Below are positions 29,447 through 39,573 of a stretch of 51,288 nt of DNA, one piece after another. A program made the translations under genes and the position numbers. Source of the DNA: CAYUST01 sp041908765 (lineage in GTDB: Bacteria; Patescibacteriota; Gracilibacteria; Absconditabacterales; Absconditicoccaceae); NCBI GenBank assembly GCA_041908765.1, contig JAYREU010000022.1, positions 1 to 51,288 on the forward strand. Reading direction: 5' to 3'. The notes beneath the pieces are model-generated. The model saw only the letters and a list, made by a program, of their open reading frames with translations. It was not told the origin of the DNA and made no database searches. The stretch's first letter is position 1, and the number at the start of each line of letters is the position of its first letter.

Positions 29447-29625
29447 ATTTGAGAATTTAGACTCCAGACATTTCTTATGCTGTGTGCAGTAATTTTTTCT
29501 TTATTGGATGATTTTTGTAGAAAAAGAAAGCACAGAATTCTCTTATAGTTTCGAAACAACCCTTCTTTTCCTGGATTTTTATCCTCTTGAGAGGGCTTCG
29601 GCTACGCCTCAGAATGACATAGGGA
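29447..29625. other. Intergenic stretch with a short imperfect inverted repeat
   Basis: GAGAGGGCTTCGGCTACGCC and the following CTCAGAATGAC belong to a dispersed family also seen near 36770-36865 and 50830-50880. No ORF or RNA gene is visible. Confidence 0.4.
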
Positions 29626-30318
29626 CTACTTAATATTCCCTAGACAGAAATTCTGGGTTGCTTGGATGGGACAAGGTCTAATTCCTCAGCCGTCTTTGTA
29701 TTTTTTCTCACAAACACGGTCCGTGATGTAGAGCCTACCATTGATTTTGGCGGTATAGAAGGAGAGGACTTCTGAAACTTGTTTGGGACGCGTGTCGTCT
29801 AGATAGGTATACGAGTATTTGACACATACGATATCCTTGCCACTAGGAGCAGTAAATCCAAAATCTTTGACGGCCAAATATTCATACCCATTTGCTAATT
29901 TGAGATACTCTTGCGAAAAACTATCGACTGCTGATGCTCTACTTGGCGCACACTTAGCCGGCGATAGATAACTACACGCAGCCACAAAATCTTTGGCTGC
30001 AAGTGCATTGAAGTAGTCTTGGACAAGACGAATCTGTGGAGAGTCTGGATTATTGACGAGTGGAACTTTGGAAGTCGTCCCTGTTGTAGCTTTGGTGCCG
30101 GTGGTGGCAGTAGCGCCCGTTGTAGTCACTTTGCCAAACACGCTGGTACCAGAGAGTACTTTGGCTCCACTGCTGGTAGTAGTGCTGTCGGTTTGTCTAT
30201 GAATGGTAGTCTGTGGAAGCAGAACAGCCGGTTGTTGTTTTTTCAAAATGGCTACGCCGAGGATAGCAATAATAATCAAAAGTATGGCTGCTTGAATGAC
30301 GGTGGAATCTCTTTGCAT
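29626..30318 (-). CDS. Membrane-anchored protein with a Thr-rich linker
   Basis: 230 residues. An N-terminal helix (AAILLIIIAILGVAIL) is followed by a Thr/Ser/Gly-rich linker (TTTGATATTGTKATTGTT). A compact extracytoplasmic domain then follows (IRLVQDYFNALAAKDFVAAC, ending YITDRVCEKKYKDG), which recalls NTF2-like or DUF4878-type lipoprotein domains. TGA at 29686 sits where the domain seems complete. Read as Gly, 20 more residues follow to TAG. No firm family. Confidence 0.6.
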
Positions 30319-30460
30319 AGAACCAAATGAAATAAAGTGACATATGTAGACATATGTAGTAGTTTCTCCCCATTTTTCAAGCAGTGACGGTCTCAGTTTC
30401 TTGAGTTGACTTATATGTTATTTTATGTATAAAAAACTCTTCACTTTTTAGTTCTTTGCT

Positions 30461-31108
30461 ATGACTCTTACCAAAGAATCACTCCAACTTATTATTGAAA
30501 AACAAGGTTCTGCGTTACGCCAGTATGACAATACGCTCCATTTTTTGTGTGAAGCGATTACAGGAGATAATTATGAGCTAAGCGATAGGGATACCATGAT
30601 GACTACTATCAAAAACACTCCTCATTATTCAGCACTTTTGCAACAACTCCTCAAAGAATCAATCGCCGATAGATCACGAGAAGCATTTACGGATTTCCTC
30701 ATAGATCTAGATAATGTTGGATGGTGTATCGTTCCCATCGGTGATATACCATATTCATATGCAAACAATTGCTTGTTATTTTCAAAAGTTGAAGAGGCAA
30801 TACACTGGTTGACAACGACCAATCAACTCTATGTGTTATCACATCCATGACAAAGTGAATTGATGGTGAAACACATGCATGATATTATAAAGAAGTGAAG
30901 CCCAGGTATTGTGTTGCAGATCCAGATTGCCCGCCAGGGTACTGATAATATGCTCTCTTTTGTAGTAAGATCAGTAATGGAAGGCGAAGGGTATAGCAAG
31001 CATTTTATCAGTAGTGAATGTCAGCCATTAGATATAAAACAATTTGTCGATGTACTCATGGGAGAAAAAGAAGAGTATAGAAAAATTATCCAAAAGAGAG
31101 TCGTTTAG
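30461..31108 (+). CDS. Unknown 215-residue protein
   Basis: Soluble and mostly helical in appearance (LTKESLQLIIEKQGSALRQY). The middle has WCIVPIGDIPYSYANNCLLF and the C-terminal half VVRSVMEGEGYSKHFIS. Two TGA glycines join three segments. No motif that I can link to a family. Flanked by genes on the other strand, so it is monocistronic. Confidence 0.6.
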
Positions 31109-31219
31109 GAAGAAGAAATGAGAAATAAGAAACCAGACCCTAGACTCCAGAATTTATGATATCCCTTGCGATAACGATTTGGTTATTTGTATTTTGTTTA
31201 TGAATACACTTAAATAATC

Positions 31220-31275
31220 CCCCGGTGCTACGCACCACCCCCTTTCTAAAAGGGGGAACAGGTAGGGGAGCTCTA
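31220..31275. repeat. Intergenic repeat family 2, partial copy
   Basis: Contains GGTGCTACGCACC and CCCCCTTTCTAAAAGGGGGA, the latter shared with 14143-14163. It overlaps the last codon of the RNase HII-QueH gene. Confidence 0.45.
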
Positions 31276-32730
31276 TCAGCCTGAGTAGCCTGTTCTGTCT
31301 TCTCCAGGTTTTGGTATAGTTCGCCCACAGCCACAGTAGTTCTGTCTTCGTAAACCATGCTTGCGCGTAAGCTCTACTGCCTTGATATAGCCACCATTTT
31401 TTTGAAAATCAAACCACAAGAATTTTGTTCACGTATAGGTTTTCTCCGCTGCACATCATCGACGCATCAGTTTATCCATTTTTTTCTTGGGAGAGATGAG
31501 GAGTGTCGAAGTGAAGTAAGGAATATGCTCTTGAGCTGCCATCTTGGCTGCCATTTCCAAACGCATGGAGTAACACGGATTACATCTATCAGACCGTTCT
31601 TCCATTTCACCAGCAAGTTTGAGCACTTCTTTGCCAGTAGCATTTTGGAGCGTATGATGAATCTCATCTTTTTTCGCCACCATCGCATCGAAAAATTCTT
31701 TGGGATCGTACCAGTCTTCTAGAATATCATATTCACCTTTTTCAAGACCCACCAACTTGAGAAATTGTTCATAGCGTTTGGTGTGTTCTTGGCGTGGATG
31801 AATGTTGGGATTGTATCGAAACAAGACAAGATGGAAATGTTGCTTGAGCCAGTGTAATGGTCGAGAGAGATCTGGCGCACAGCAGATGTGCAAAAGCAAC
31901 TTTGGTTTATTCGTACTTGCTTTGCGAGTCGTTGGAAGAAATGAGTATACTTGTTTGTTGCGAACTATTTTTTTGTCCTTACTTTTTTTGTTTGTGAGTG
32001 CTTGACAGTACGTTGCTCTGTGTTGGGAACTGAGTCCCCACTTCTTGATCGCTCTTCTATGTGCTAGCGTTCAATATCCTTTGTGTGTGTGGAAATCGTA
32101 ATGTGAAAATTGTGAATCAATACTTTCCATGAAACGATCTCTCGTGACCTTAGCAAGAATAGATGCCATACTAATCGCTGGCACTTTTTGATCACCTTTG
32201 ATGATAGTTTGTATACGTATACCCAAGTGTTCGAGACCAAAGGTGTGATTTCCATCCAGGAGGAGTCCTGTTATTTTAATCACGGATTGTTTGCAGGCCA
32301 GTATTGAGGAGAGGTTCTTGGATGAACAAGGACGCGTGAATAAGGTGTTGAGTTGTTCTGCTGCAATAATATCTTCGCCATGACGTGAAGCAAGCAGTCT
32401 CTCTTGCCAAATAGCGACGAAAAATTGCTTCAGTACCTGCCAAATGGCTTGGCATGATGCATCATGAAGTGACTTGATAATACCTTGTCTATCAATAGCT
32501 GAAGCACTACGCATGCCTACCGCCATCATGATATCGTGTCTTTGCGCTAGATCTTGGAGTTGTGTAAAACATGCTTCTCTCCTAGCGGGAGTGAGTTGTT
32601 TGGAATCACGAAAATGAGTAGTCGTTATTTTGCGCAAGGTCATCACTGCGCCCACGCTTACGGGACCTGCGAGTGGACCACGACCCGCCTCATCAAGTGC
32701 TATGGTAAGCTCAGTAGGTGCGTTTGGCAT
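31273..32730 (-). CDS. RNase HII fused to epoxyqueuosine reductase QueH
   Basis: 485 residues in one frame with no TAA or TAG. Residues 1-240 are RNase HII: IALDEAGRGPLAGPVSVGAV (Asp13, Glu14), LLLDGNHTF, AISMASILAKVTRDRFM and HKGYGTLAHRRAIKKWG with G220 from TGA. A basic linker of about 35 residues follows. Residues 276-485 are QueH: LLLHICCAPDLSRP, RYNPNIHP, RCNPCYSMRLEMAA and RRQNYCGCGRT, the Fe-S and metal Cys set. RNase HII removes RNA from DNA hybrids. QueH makes queuosine in tRNA. QueH could also start separately at TTG 31899. Confidence 0.85.
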
Positions 32731-32733
32731 GTG

Positions 32734-32955
32734 TTAAGCAACGGTCGAATAATAATACGTTTCAAGCACATATCACACGACGATGAGGAGTATCGCCAGT
32801 ATGGTTACTAACTTCTCTTTGTGCATAGCTCTGATGACCGAGTGATCAATTTTGTGTTCCTGTTCCATCTTGTGATGTACCATGAAGACAACAATACCCA
32901 AACCTACTTCTCAAATGGTTGCTAGGGTGAGTGCCCAAAAATGCAAATTTCACAT
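32734..32955 (-). CDS. Small two-helix membrane protein
   Basis: 73 residues. Helices are HFWALTLATIGEVGLGIVVF and LVTILAILLIVVGYVLETYY, separated by a charged loop (HHKMEQEHKIDHSVIRAMHK). The frame is open upstream, and a TTG start could add up to 16 residues. The stop lies 3 bases before the rnhB-queH start, so the two are translationally linked. No family is recognised. Confidence 0.65.
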
Positions 32956-33037
32956 ACGAATGAAGAGTATAAACAAATATGGTGATAGGTATCTTGAGCT
33001 CAATAGCAAGTTAGTGTAGAGATTTTTGTGGGTGGTG

Positions 33038-33712
33038 CTAGATGACTTGCTTAGCTTGTACACGCTCAAAGATAGCTTGCATACTAGGGAGTAGAGGCTG
33101 TAAGTGTGCATGGCCAGAATCTAGTAACTCTGGAGTAATGATTACCATATGCCCTGACTTGATCAATTTTGAAAAAACCTTGGTCGTCACATACACTTCA
33201 TGGAGATACCAAAAATAATTTGTCATCATAGGTGCATGATGTTGGCTAGGTCGTCTGTAGGCGAGTGTATCGAGGTAGGCAGTATACAATAATCCATCTT
33301 CAAGTTCTTGTGGTGAGATCAAAGGTGTCATTTTTCTCGATGCATGAAGCAGTGGGTAGAGCCCCTCTTCTTCGGTGTCATACACTACATTACTCAGCTC
33401 TTCAAAAAGCTCGCGACGAATATCTGTTTCCACAATGTCTTTGTTGGGTCTCACGAGAAGATCAATAAATTCTTTGGATTGGCGTTTGTCTATGGTAAAT
33501 CTAGCATCATTGCGTTCGATATCTTTGGCACCGTGTTTGAGGAGTATTTTCCTGTCTACAATACGTGCTCCACCTCCGATGGGTCATATTCTCAGAATTC
33601 CTTTTTCAAACATTCTTTCATTCAAAATCCCTACGACTTGATCATTGATCGTCGCTACGAAATTGTTGACGGAGACACGTTCATGCGTGAGACGCGAAAG
33701 GGGTTTATGCAT
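33038..33712 (-). CDS. Nudix-like protein
   Basis: 224 residues. IGPIGGGARIVDR and, later, ETDIRRELFEEL resemble a stretched Nudix box (REUxEE core). The N-terminal part is VNNFVATINDQVVGILNERM. The C-terminal half (YFWYLHEVYVTTKVFSKL) is unassigned. The spacing between the glycine and REL elements is longer than the standard Nudix box, so activity is uncertain. It heads a minus-strand run with the small membrane protein and rnhB-queH. Confidence 0.5.
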
Positions 33713-33761
33713 AGGGGAATAGTATGAATTCTTAGATAACTTGCAAGAAGTGGGTATTTTT

Positions 33762-33789
33762 TTGACAATTTGGATATATAGGGTATACT
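33762..33789 (+). promoter_or_regulatory. Sigma-70-type promoter
   Basis: TTGACA (33762-33767), 16-base spacer, TATACT (33784-33789), 35 bases before ATG 33825. It is the best consensus promoter in the window. Confidence 0.75.
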
Positions 33790-33824
33790 AAGAGGTACGC
33801 ATATTTTTTCTCTTTACTGCTATC

Positions 33825-35312
33825 ATGAGTGATTCACGTCATATTACTCAGTCTGCTTTCGATACCGCTGTCAAGAAATTGACGACGGAGTTTGGTGTTC
33901 AGGAAGTATATAGAGCAGATTTTGCCAAAGAATTGCAGGAGATTTTGGCGTTTACAGGTAAACATATTGTGATGGATGAGGATACCGATAGACAACACAA
34001 GGAAGCTTTGCAACAGCACTATCAGGAAGCGCACCGTATCAATCCTGGGTTGACCTATGAAGAGTTCGTGCATTTGATACAACCAGTATGAGTTGCAACT
34101 ACCGCTCCCCAGCAATTTGTTCCCTTAGCAGAAAGAATCAAAAAGTGGTTTGGTAAGCCAAAGGAAGAAGTATACATCTCATCACGACCCGTATTGGCAC
34201 ACATGTTGGCGGATCGTTTGAAAAAATCAGAGCTGACCTTGGTAGCCATGTTGCATGTCGATCAGGCGTATATCAAAACACATATCTCACCATTGGTGAA
34301 ATCCTATGTGCAAACAGGAAAATCAGATCTCATTTCTGCAGGAGACTATGCGTATCTCCAGCATCTGGATCAAAAGGAGCGTGATCTTGAACAATTGAAA
34401 ATAAAAGCGAGTGATCTAGGTGATGACATAGAAGGTATTCAGAGTACCTATCATGCGCCAGATCTAGAGTCTGCTCTCCTGCAACCACATGAAGTCTATC
34501 TCCAGTCGCTCCAGGACAAAGGCATCCCTTCGCGTAGAAAAAAACTACAACAGTCCGCTGACCTAGCACACGTGTATGACCTAGCAATCCAAAAATGACT
34601 ATCTATAGCAATTGCAGAAAAGCTTTGTGATGCTTGCCAACCAGTACATACAGCTGTACTACGTCATTATGTAGTATCTATGACGAATACGAGCAAAGCA
34701 TCTTTTGAAAAAATCTCTACCGAATTTCCAGATGACAAGTATATGCTACTCAAGTTTATTGCTAGTCAGAGTGTACCCTTATGACGAATACATGCGTGTC
34801 TAACCTGTGCTACGCCTGAGCAATTAGCAGTACTCGAACAGTGTAGTTGACAGGATGTAGATACGGTCAAACACATCGCACATGTGTTTGATCGGGATGA
34901 AACAGATAAAAAACTAGTAGTAAGACATACTAAATATGGCGCACTGAAACTACAAGGGGTGGGCGGTAAATTGCTACCTGCGAAAGGCTATTTTAGGTTA
35001 AGTAATGAGCTCAAAAAGAAAACATTGAAGGCGTTGGCATCAAGAGGCATACAAGCAAATAGTTCATATGATTTACAACACTATTTACTAAAAATAACTG
35101 AATGACTATGAGAAACGCTCACAAATCAAATATTACCTATATTGTTGGGAGCTAAAGTTGTTTGGATCGGAGCTCTCACAAATGGGTATTTTTTTGAAAT
35201 GTACCCAGTTCATGCAAAAATAGACTTGAGTACAGGAAAAATTTCTGGTCATGGAAAAGCAGATATCTGTATTTTTACCAACTGCTATATACCCCGTAGG
35301 GAGGAAGAGTAA
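33825..35312 (+). CDS. Unknown 495-residue protein
   Basis: Rich in Gln, Lys and His and mainly helical in the first 400 residues (HLDQKERDLEQLKIKASDLG is coiled-coil-like). The C-terminal 90 residues are beta-like: KVVWIGALTNGYFFEMYPVH, then AKIDLSTGKISGHGKAD. TGA glycines occur seven times. I recognise no family. It has a good promoter and its stop lies only 3 bases from the convergent aldehyde dehydrogenase stop. Confidence 0.65.
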
Positions 35313-35315
35313 TAT

Positions 35316-36734
35316 CTACGGATTCACCACCAACAACTTCACTTCTGTCATATCTTCCATAGCATATTTCACTCCTTCGCGACCTTGGCCACTGTCTTTG
35401 ACTCAGCCGTAGGGCATATGGTCTACTCTTCGACTAGGGACATCACCATGGATGACGCCACCGACATGTGCGTGGTCAAAGAGATATCGTACGTGTTGGA
35501 GATTATTTGAAAAAATTCCTACTTGGAGACCGAAGGTCGAATCGTTGATTTGTGCAGTTGCATCTTCGATAGTTTTTCGTGTATCGATGAGGACTACAGG
35601 ACCGAATGCTTCTTGGATTCTAATATTTGCATCGTGTCATACATTACTTAGGACAGTAGGTTGGAGAAGGGTACCGGTAGCTTGATTACCGGTCAAAACA
35701 GTAGCTCACTGATTGACTGCTTCTGCGATCCGTCCTACGAGTCTCTCACAATTTTTTTGATCGATGAGGCCACCAATGGTCGTTGCCTCATCACGCGGAT
35801 CTCCTACGACGATCTGTTTGGTCGCTTCGACAAATTTTTCAACAAAAATATCTTTGACACTTTCGTGTACGAGAATTCTCTGGACGGAGATACAACTTTG
35901 TCCGGCTTGATAAAACGCACCTACGATACAACGTTTGACAACATAGTCCCAATCTTGTACGTCTGCGTCGATGATGGCGCCGGCGTTGCCACCGAGCTCG
36001 AGGACGGTTTTTTTCTTGCCTGCGTCCTGTTTCATCTTCCAGCCGATTTGGGGAGATCAGGTGAAACTGAGCAGAGCAATACGTTCATCTGTCACCAGCT
36101 GTTGGCCAACTTCTCTCTTGCACGGTAACACAGAAAACGCTCACAGCGGCCGGCCACTGTCTGCCACGATCTGGGCAAATTTGAGCGTACTGAGCGGTGT
36201 AGCACTAGCAGGCTTGATAATAATAGGACAGCCGGCCGCTATAGCCGGTGCCACTTTGTGTGCCATGAGATTCATCGGAAAATTGAAGGGTGTGATACCA
36301 GAGACTACCCCAATTGGAAAACGTTTGGTAATCAGATGGCGTCCAGCAGCTAGAGGCGTGATGCCTGCAGGCAGATATTCACCATACATGCGTTCGGCCT
36401 CACCTCTCGCGTTGGCAAACGTAGAAATACAACGGGTCATTTCACCGCGTGCTTCGTTGATAGTTTTCCCATTCTCTTGGGTCAGGAGTTGTGCGAATGC
36501 TTCTTGTTGTGCGGTAAGTTGTTGCACGATGTAGTCGAGGACTGCTACTTTTTGATAGGGCTCAAGCGCACTTGTTTGAGGCAATGCTTCGTGTGCTGCA
36601 ACGATCGCAGCTTCAATATGTTCGGGCTGTGCGAGAGAAACACTACCGACCACTTCATCATTGAACGGAAAATGAACATCGAGTGATTCGATGCTGGTGA
36701 TTCGTTGGCCTGCGAGGTAGAAGGGGGAAGACAT
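35316..36734 (-). CDS. NAD(P)-dependent aldehyde dehydrogenase
   Basis: 472 residues, full ALDH length. FPIGVVSGITPFNFPMNLMA, then LSFTGSPQIGWKM, VLELGGNAGAIID (Glu246) and FYQAGQSCISVQRILV (Cys281) are the catalytic signatures. EAFGPVV and PYGGVKDSGQGREG close the fold. The specificity (semialdehyde, lactaldehyde or glyceraldehyde-3-phosphate) cannot be read. It follows the TPP enzyme gene on the same strand with a 131-base gap containing repeats. Confidence 0.93.
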
Positions 36735-36865
36735 GAGAATTGAGAGTTAAGAATTAAGAGTAATCGTCATCCTGACGTTGAGTGGAACGAAACGGAAGGA
36801 TCTCATGGTTTGTTATTTCTGAGATTCTTCATCCCACTCGCTATGCTCGGGGATTCAGAATGACA
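36735..36865. other. Intergenic stretch with dispersed short repeats
   Basis: Holds ATCGTCATCCTGACG and GATTCTTCATCCCACTCGC...GGATTCAGAATGACA, similar to pieces near 29590-29620 and 50830-50880. No gene is visible. Confidence 0.45.
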
Positions 36866-38482
36866 CTAATTCACTTCCACAGGATACACAATGGGGACTT
36901 CGATCAGATGTACACCTGGTTGCATATGTGTTTTTTTCAGTGCCTCTTGTAGTTTAGTAGGCGAATCAGCGAGTTGATAGTCTACGCCAAATGCTTTGGC
37001 AAGTATACTGAAATCTGGATTGGTGAGATCGAGACCAAACTCTTCGAGACCCATAGCTTGTTGTTTTCGTTTGATCATACCATACGCATTATCGTTGAGG
37101 AGGACGATGGTCAGGGGGCCACCCAACGCTACAGCTGTTTGTAGGTCACCCAAGTTCATCATCAGCCCACCATCTCAAACAACGCAAATTACTTCATGCT
37201 CTTTGTCTAATAAGCGAGTAGCCATCCCAATACTCACTCATGCTCCCATGGTGGCAAGAGCATTGTCTACAAGGAATGTGTTGGCGCTATATGCAGGGAA
37301 GTTTCTCGTGAGCCATAATTTATAAAGACCGTTATCAAGTGCAAGCACATCTTGCGCTCACAAGTGCTGTCTCAAGATATGAGCCAGTGCTCTGAGTCAA
37401 ACGGTAGATTGTGCAAGTTCAGTTTCAGTTTTTTGCTTCATATCTGCATGATATGCTTGTGCATCCGTATACATCTGTGTAAAGTCTCGATGCGACGTAT
37501 CGAGAGTACTTTCGTATAACTGCCAAAAGGTGCTTCAAATATCACCAATCACCTGGAGTGTAGGTTGATAGGTTTGATCAACTTGTGCGGGAGAAAAATT
37601 GATGTGAATAAGTGTGGTGTTGCAACGATCCACTATCGTAGCAGGTTTCTCTACTACATCATAGCCAACTGCCAAGACACAATCTGCTTGATCAATAATC
37701 TTGTGCAATCCATCTCAACTAGTGAGCGCTCACGTACCGAGGTATTGAGGCAACGATTCATCGACGACGCCTTTGCCCATTTGGGACGTGAAAAAAGGGA
37801 TATTGGTTTTTTGAATAAACTTCGTGAGGTAGTTGGTAATTCTTTTTCTGTTTGCACCTGCACCGATGAGGATAAGTGGGCGTTTCGCTTGCTCAAGCGT
37901 AGTTTTGAGGAGTTTGAGCATTTTTTCATCGATAATGGGTCTCCTGATGCTCTGAGGCATCACCGGACAACTCATTTTGTCGGTTGTTTCTCTCGCGATG
38001 TCTTCGGGGAGTTCGATATGAACTGCACCAGGCCTTTCGGTCTCAGCGAGTGTCCGTGCTTGTGCGATCGTAGCGGGGATTCTTTGAATATCTACAATAC
38101 TTGTTGCTCGCTTGGTGATTGGTTGCATCATACCAACGACATCGATAATTTGGAATCCTCCTTGTTTAGAAATTTTGATAGGCTTCTGTCCCGTGATGAC
38201 CAAGATAGGCACACCTGCTAGCTGTGCGTGTGCAACACCGGTGACCATATTGGTAGCTCAGGGTCAGAGCGTCGCCAATGCTACACCCACCTTCCCCGTC
38301 AGTCTCCCTCGAGTTGCCGCCATAAAGACAGCAGTTTGTTCATTCCTCGTGATAATCATCTTGATAGAACTTTTTCTAATAGATTCTACAAGATCAAGAT
38401 TTTCTTCTCCGGGAACCGCAAAAATAGTCGTGACGCCATGCGCGACGAGACAGTCAACAAAAAGATCAGATGCTTGTATCAT
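36866..38482 (-). CDS. Acetolactate synthase-like TPP enzyme
   Basis: 538 residues, starting MIQASDLFVDCLVAHGV. The catalytic Glu lies in IFAVPGEENLDL. QGGFQIIDVVGMMQPITKRA is the acetolactate synthase segment. The TPP motif is GDGG (436-439) with G436 from TGA, followed by NDN at 463-465. Such enzymes condense two pyruvates. A catabolic or an anabolic role cannot be told apart. No small regulatory subunit gene lies nearby. The ALDH gene follows, suggesting a shared route from keto acids or aldehydes. Confidence 0.88.
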
Positions 38483-38553
38483 GAGAGAGAAGGTGCTAAA
38501 TGAATGGATGTGTGTAACATACACATCGACGTTAATTCTTCCTTAATTGTACT

Positions 38554-39246
38554 CTATTTGCCCTTCTTTGTTTTCTTCTCAGTCTTGGGGGTTGTTTTCT
38601 TCTTCACATTTTTTTTGAGTGCCTGTTCCATAGGCTGAGGCATCATGAGTTGCTTGAGTTCGTTTTCGAGTTGAGTAATTTCCTCTCCTAGCGAAGTGTC
38701 ATATTCTCCAGGATGATCGTAATACATTTTTTTGGCACGCAGGCATTGAACTTGTGCAGATTTCCATTGACCGATCAGCATGAGATGATTCCCAAATGCC
38801 ACTAATGCTTTGAGTTCTCAGGGTGATTGATTGACTGCCTTTTCATAATATCTATGCGCTATTTGATGCAGATTGAGTTTCTCAAAACAGGTGCCGAGTG
38901 CTATCAAATATGAAGTGGTATTGAACGAGGTCTCATACAACTGGAGGTAATCAAGGAGCGCATCTTCCGTTTCATCTTCTGCGAGAGAGGCTTCTGCTCT
39001 CCCGAGGCGAGCATCGGTATGCAAGGCATCTATCACGAGTATCTTGGTATATCGTTCGTGTGCTTTGTCAAAGTGATTGTGCTTGAGATGAAGACGCGCC
39101 AGTAGGAGCATCGTAGGAATGTGCGTCGGGAAATGTGTGTGGATGTCTTCACCCAAGGTGAATGCTTGATCATCAGCATTGCGCAAAAAAAGCTGTTCGA
39201 GCTTTGCGTATCCTTCTTCCTCTTTTCATTTCCCAAACAATGCCAT
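38554..39246 (-). CDS. TPR-repeat protein with a lysine-rich tail
   Basis: 230 residues. TPR-like helical pairs: TMLLLARLHLKHNHFDKAHE, YTKILVIDALHTDARLGRAE and IALGTCFEKLNLHQIAHRYY, then LVAFGNHLMLIGQWKSAQVQ. The end is a basic tail of repeated Lys (KKNVKKKTTPKTEKKTKKGK). It probably scaffolds protein contacts. It begins MALFGKGKEEEG. The stop lies 71 bases before the TPP enzyme start. Confidence 0.72.
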
Positions 39247-39344
39247 AGTCTTTATTCCTTCAAAAATAAAGAGAATCATTCTTGTCTGTAGGATAGTGGA
39301 AAGTGGGGGATATGCAAGAAAACATATCTTATGCAGAGCAGTTA

Positions 39345-39441
39345 CTTTTTTGCACGAGCCCAAAAAAGCACTAAAGTACAGCTGAGTTAATCAAAAAAGT
39401 TTATGAAATAAACTTTTTATGAAAGCTCAGCAGTAACCAAA
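39345..39441 (+). repeat. Structured dispersed element, copy D (truncated)
   Basis: Hairpin 1 is CTTTTTTG (39345-39352) with CAAAAAAG (39361-39368). The extra hairpin GCTGAG (39381-39386) pairs CTCAGC (39426-39431) and includes AAGTTTA/TAAACTT. The 3' closing-stem domain is missing and a GC-rich inverted repeat starts 15 bases later. Confidence 0.75.
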
Positions 39442-39455
39442 AAAGACCCAACGAC

Positions 39456-39545
39456 GTCCCCCCTGTCAAGGGGGGATTATGGGGGGTTTTATGAACTATA
39501 AAAACGTTTCTTAAAACCCCCTCTCGCTCCCCCTTGACAGGGGGA
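39456..39545. repeat. Large imperfect inverted repeat, GC-rich arms
   Basis: The left arm GTCCCCCCTGTCAAGGGGGG and GGGGGTTTTA mirror the right arm TAAAACCCCC and CCCCCTTGACAGGGGGA around an AT-rich centre. It could be a miniature mobile element or a strong hairpin. It lies between element D and the DUF457 gene. Confidence 0.7.
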
Positions 39546-39573
39546 GAAATGTGCGGTTCAGCATGACGGAGGT

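Noticed and set aside
39456..39545. Insertion sequence
   Set aside because: No transposase or clear target duplication is visible. It is only an inverted repeat.
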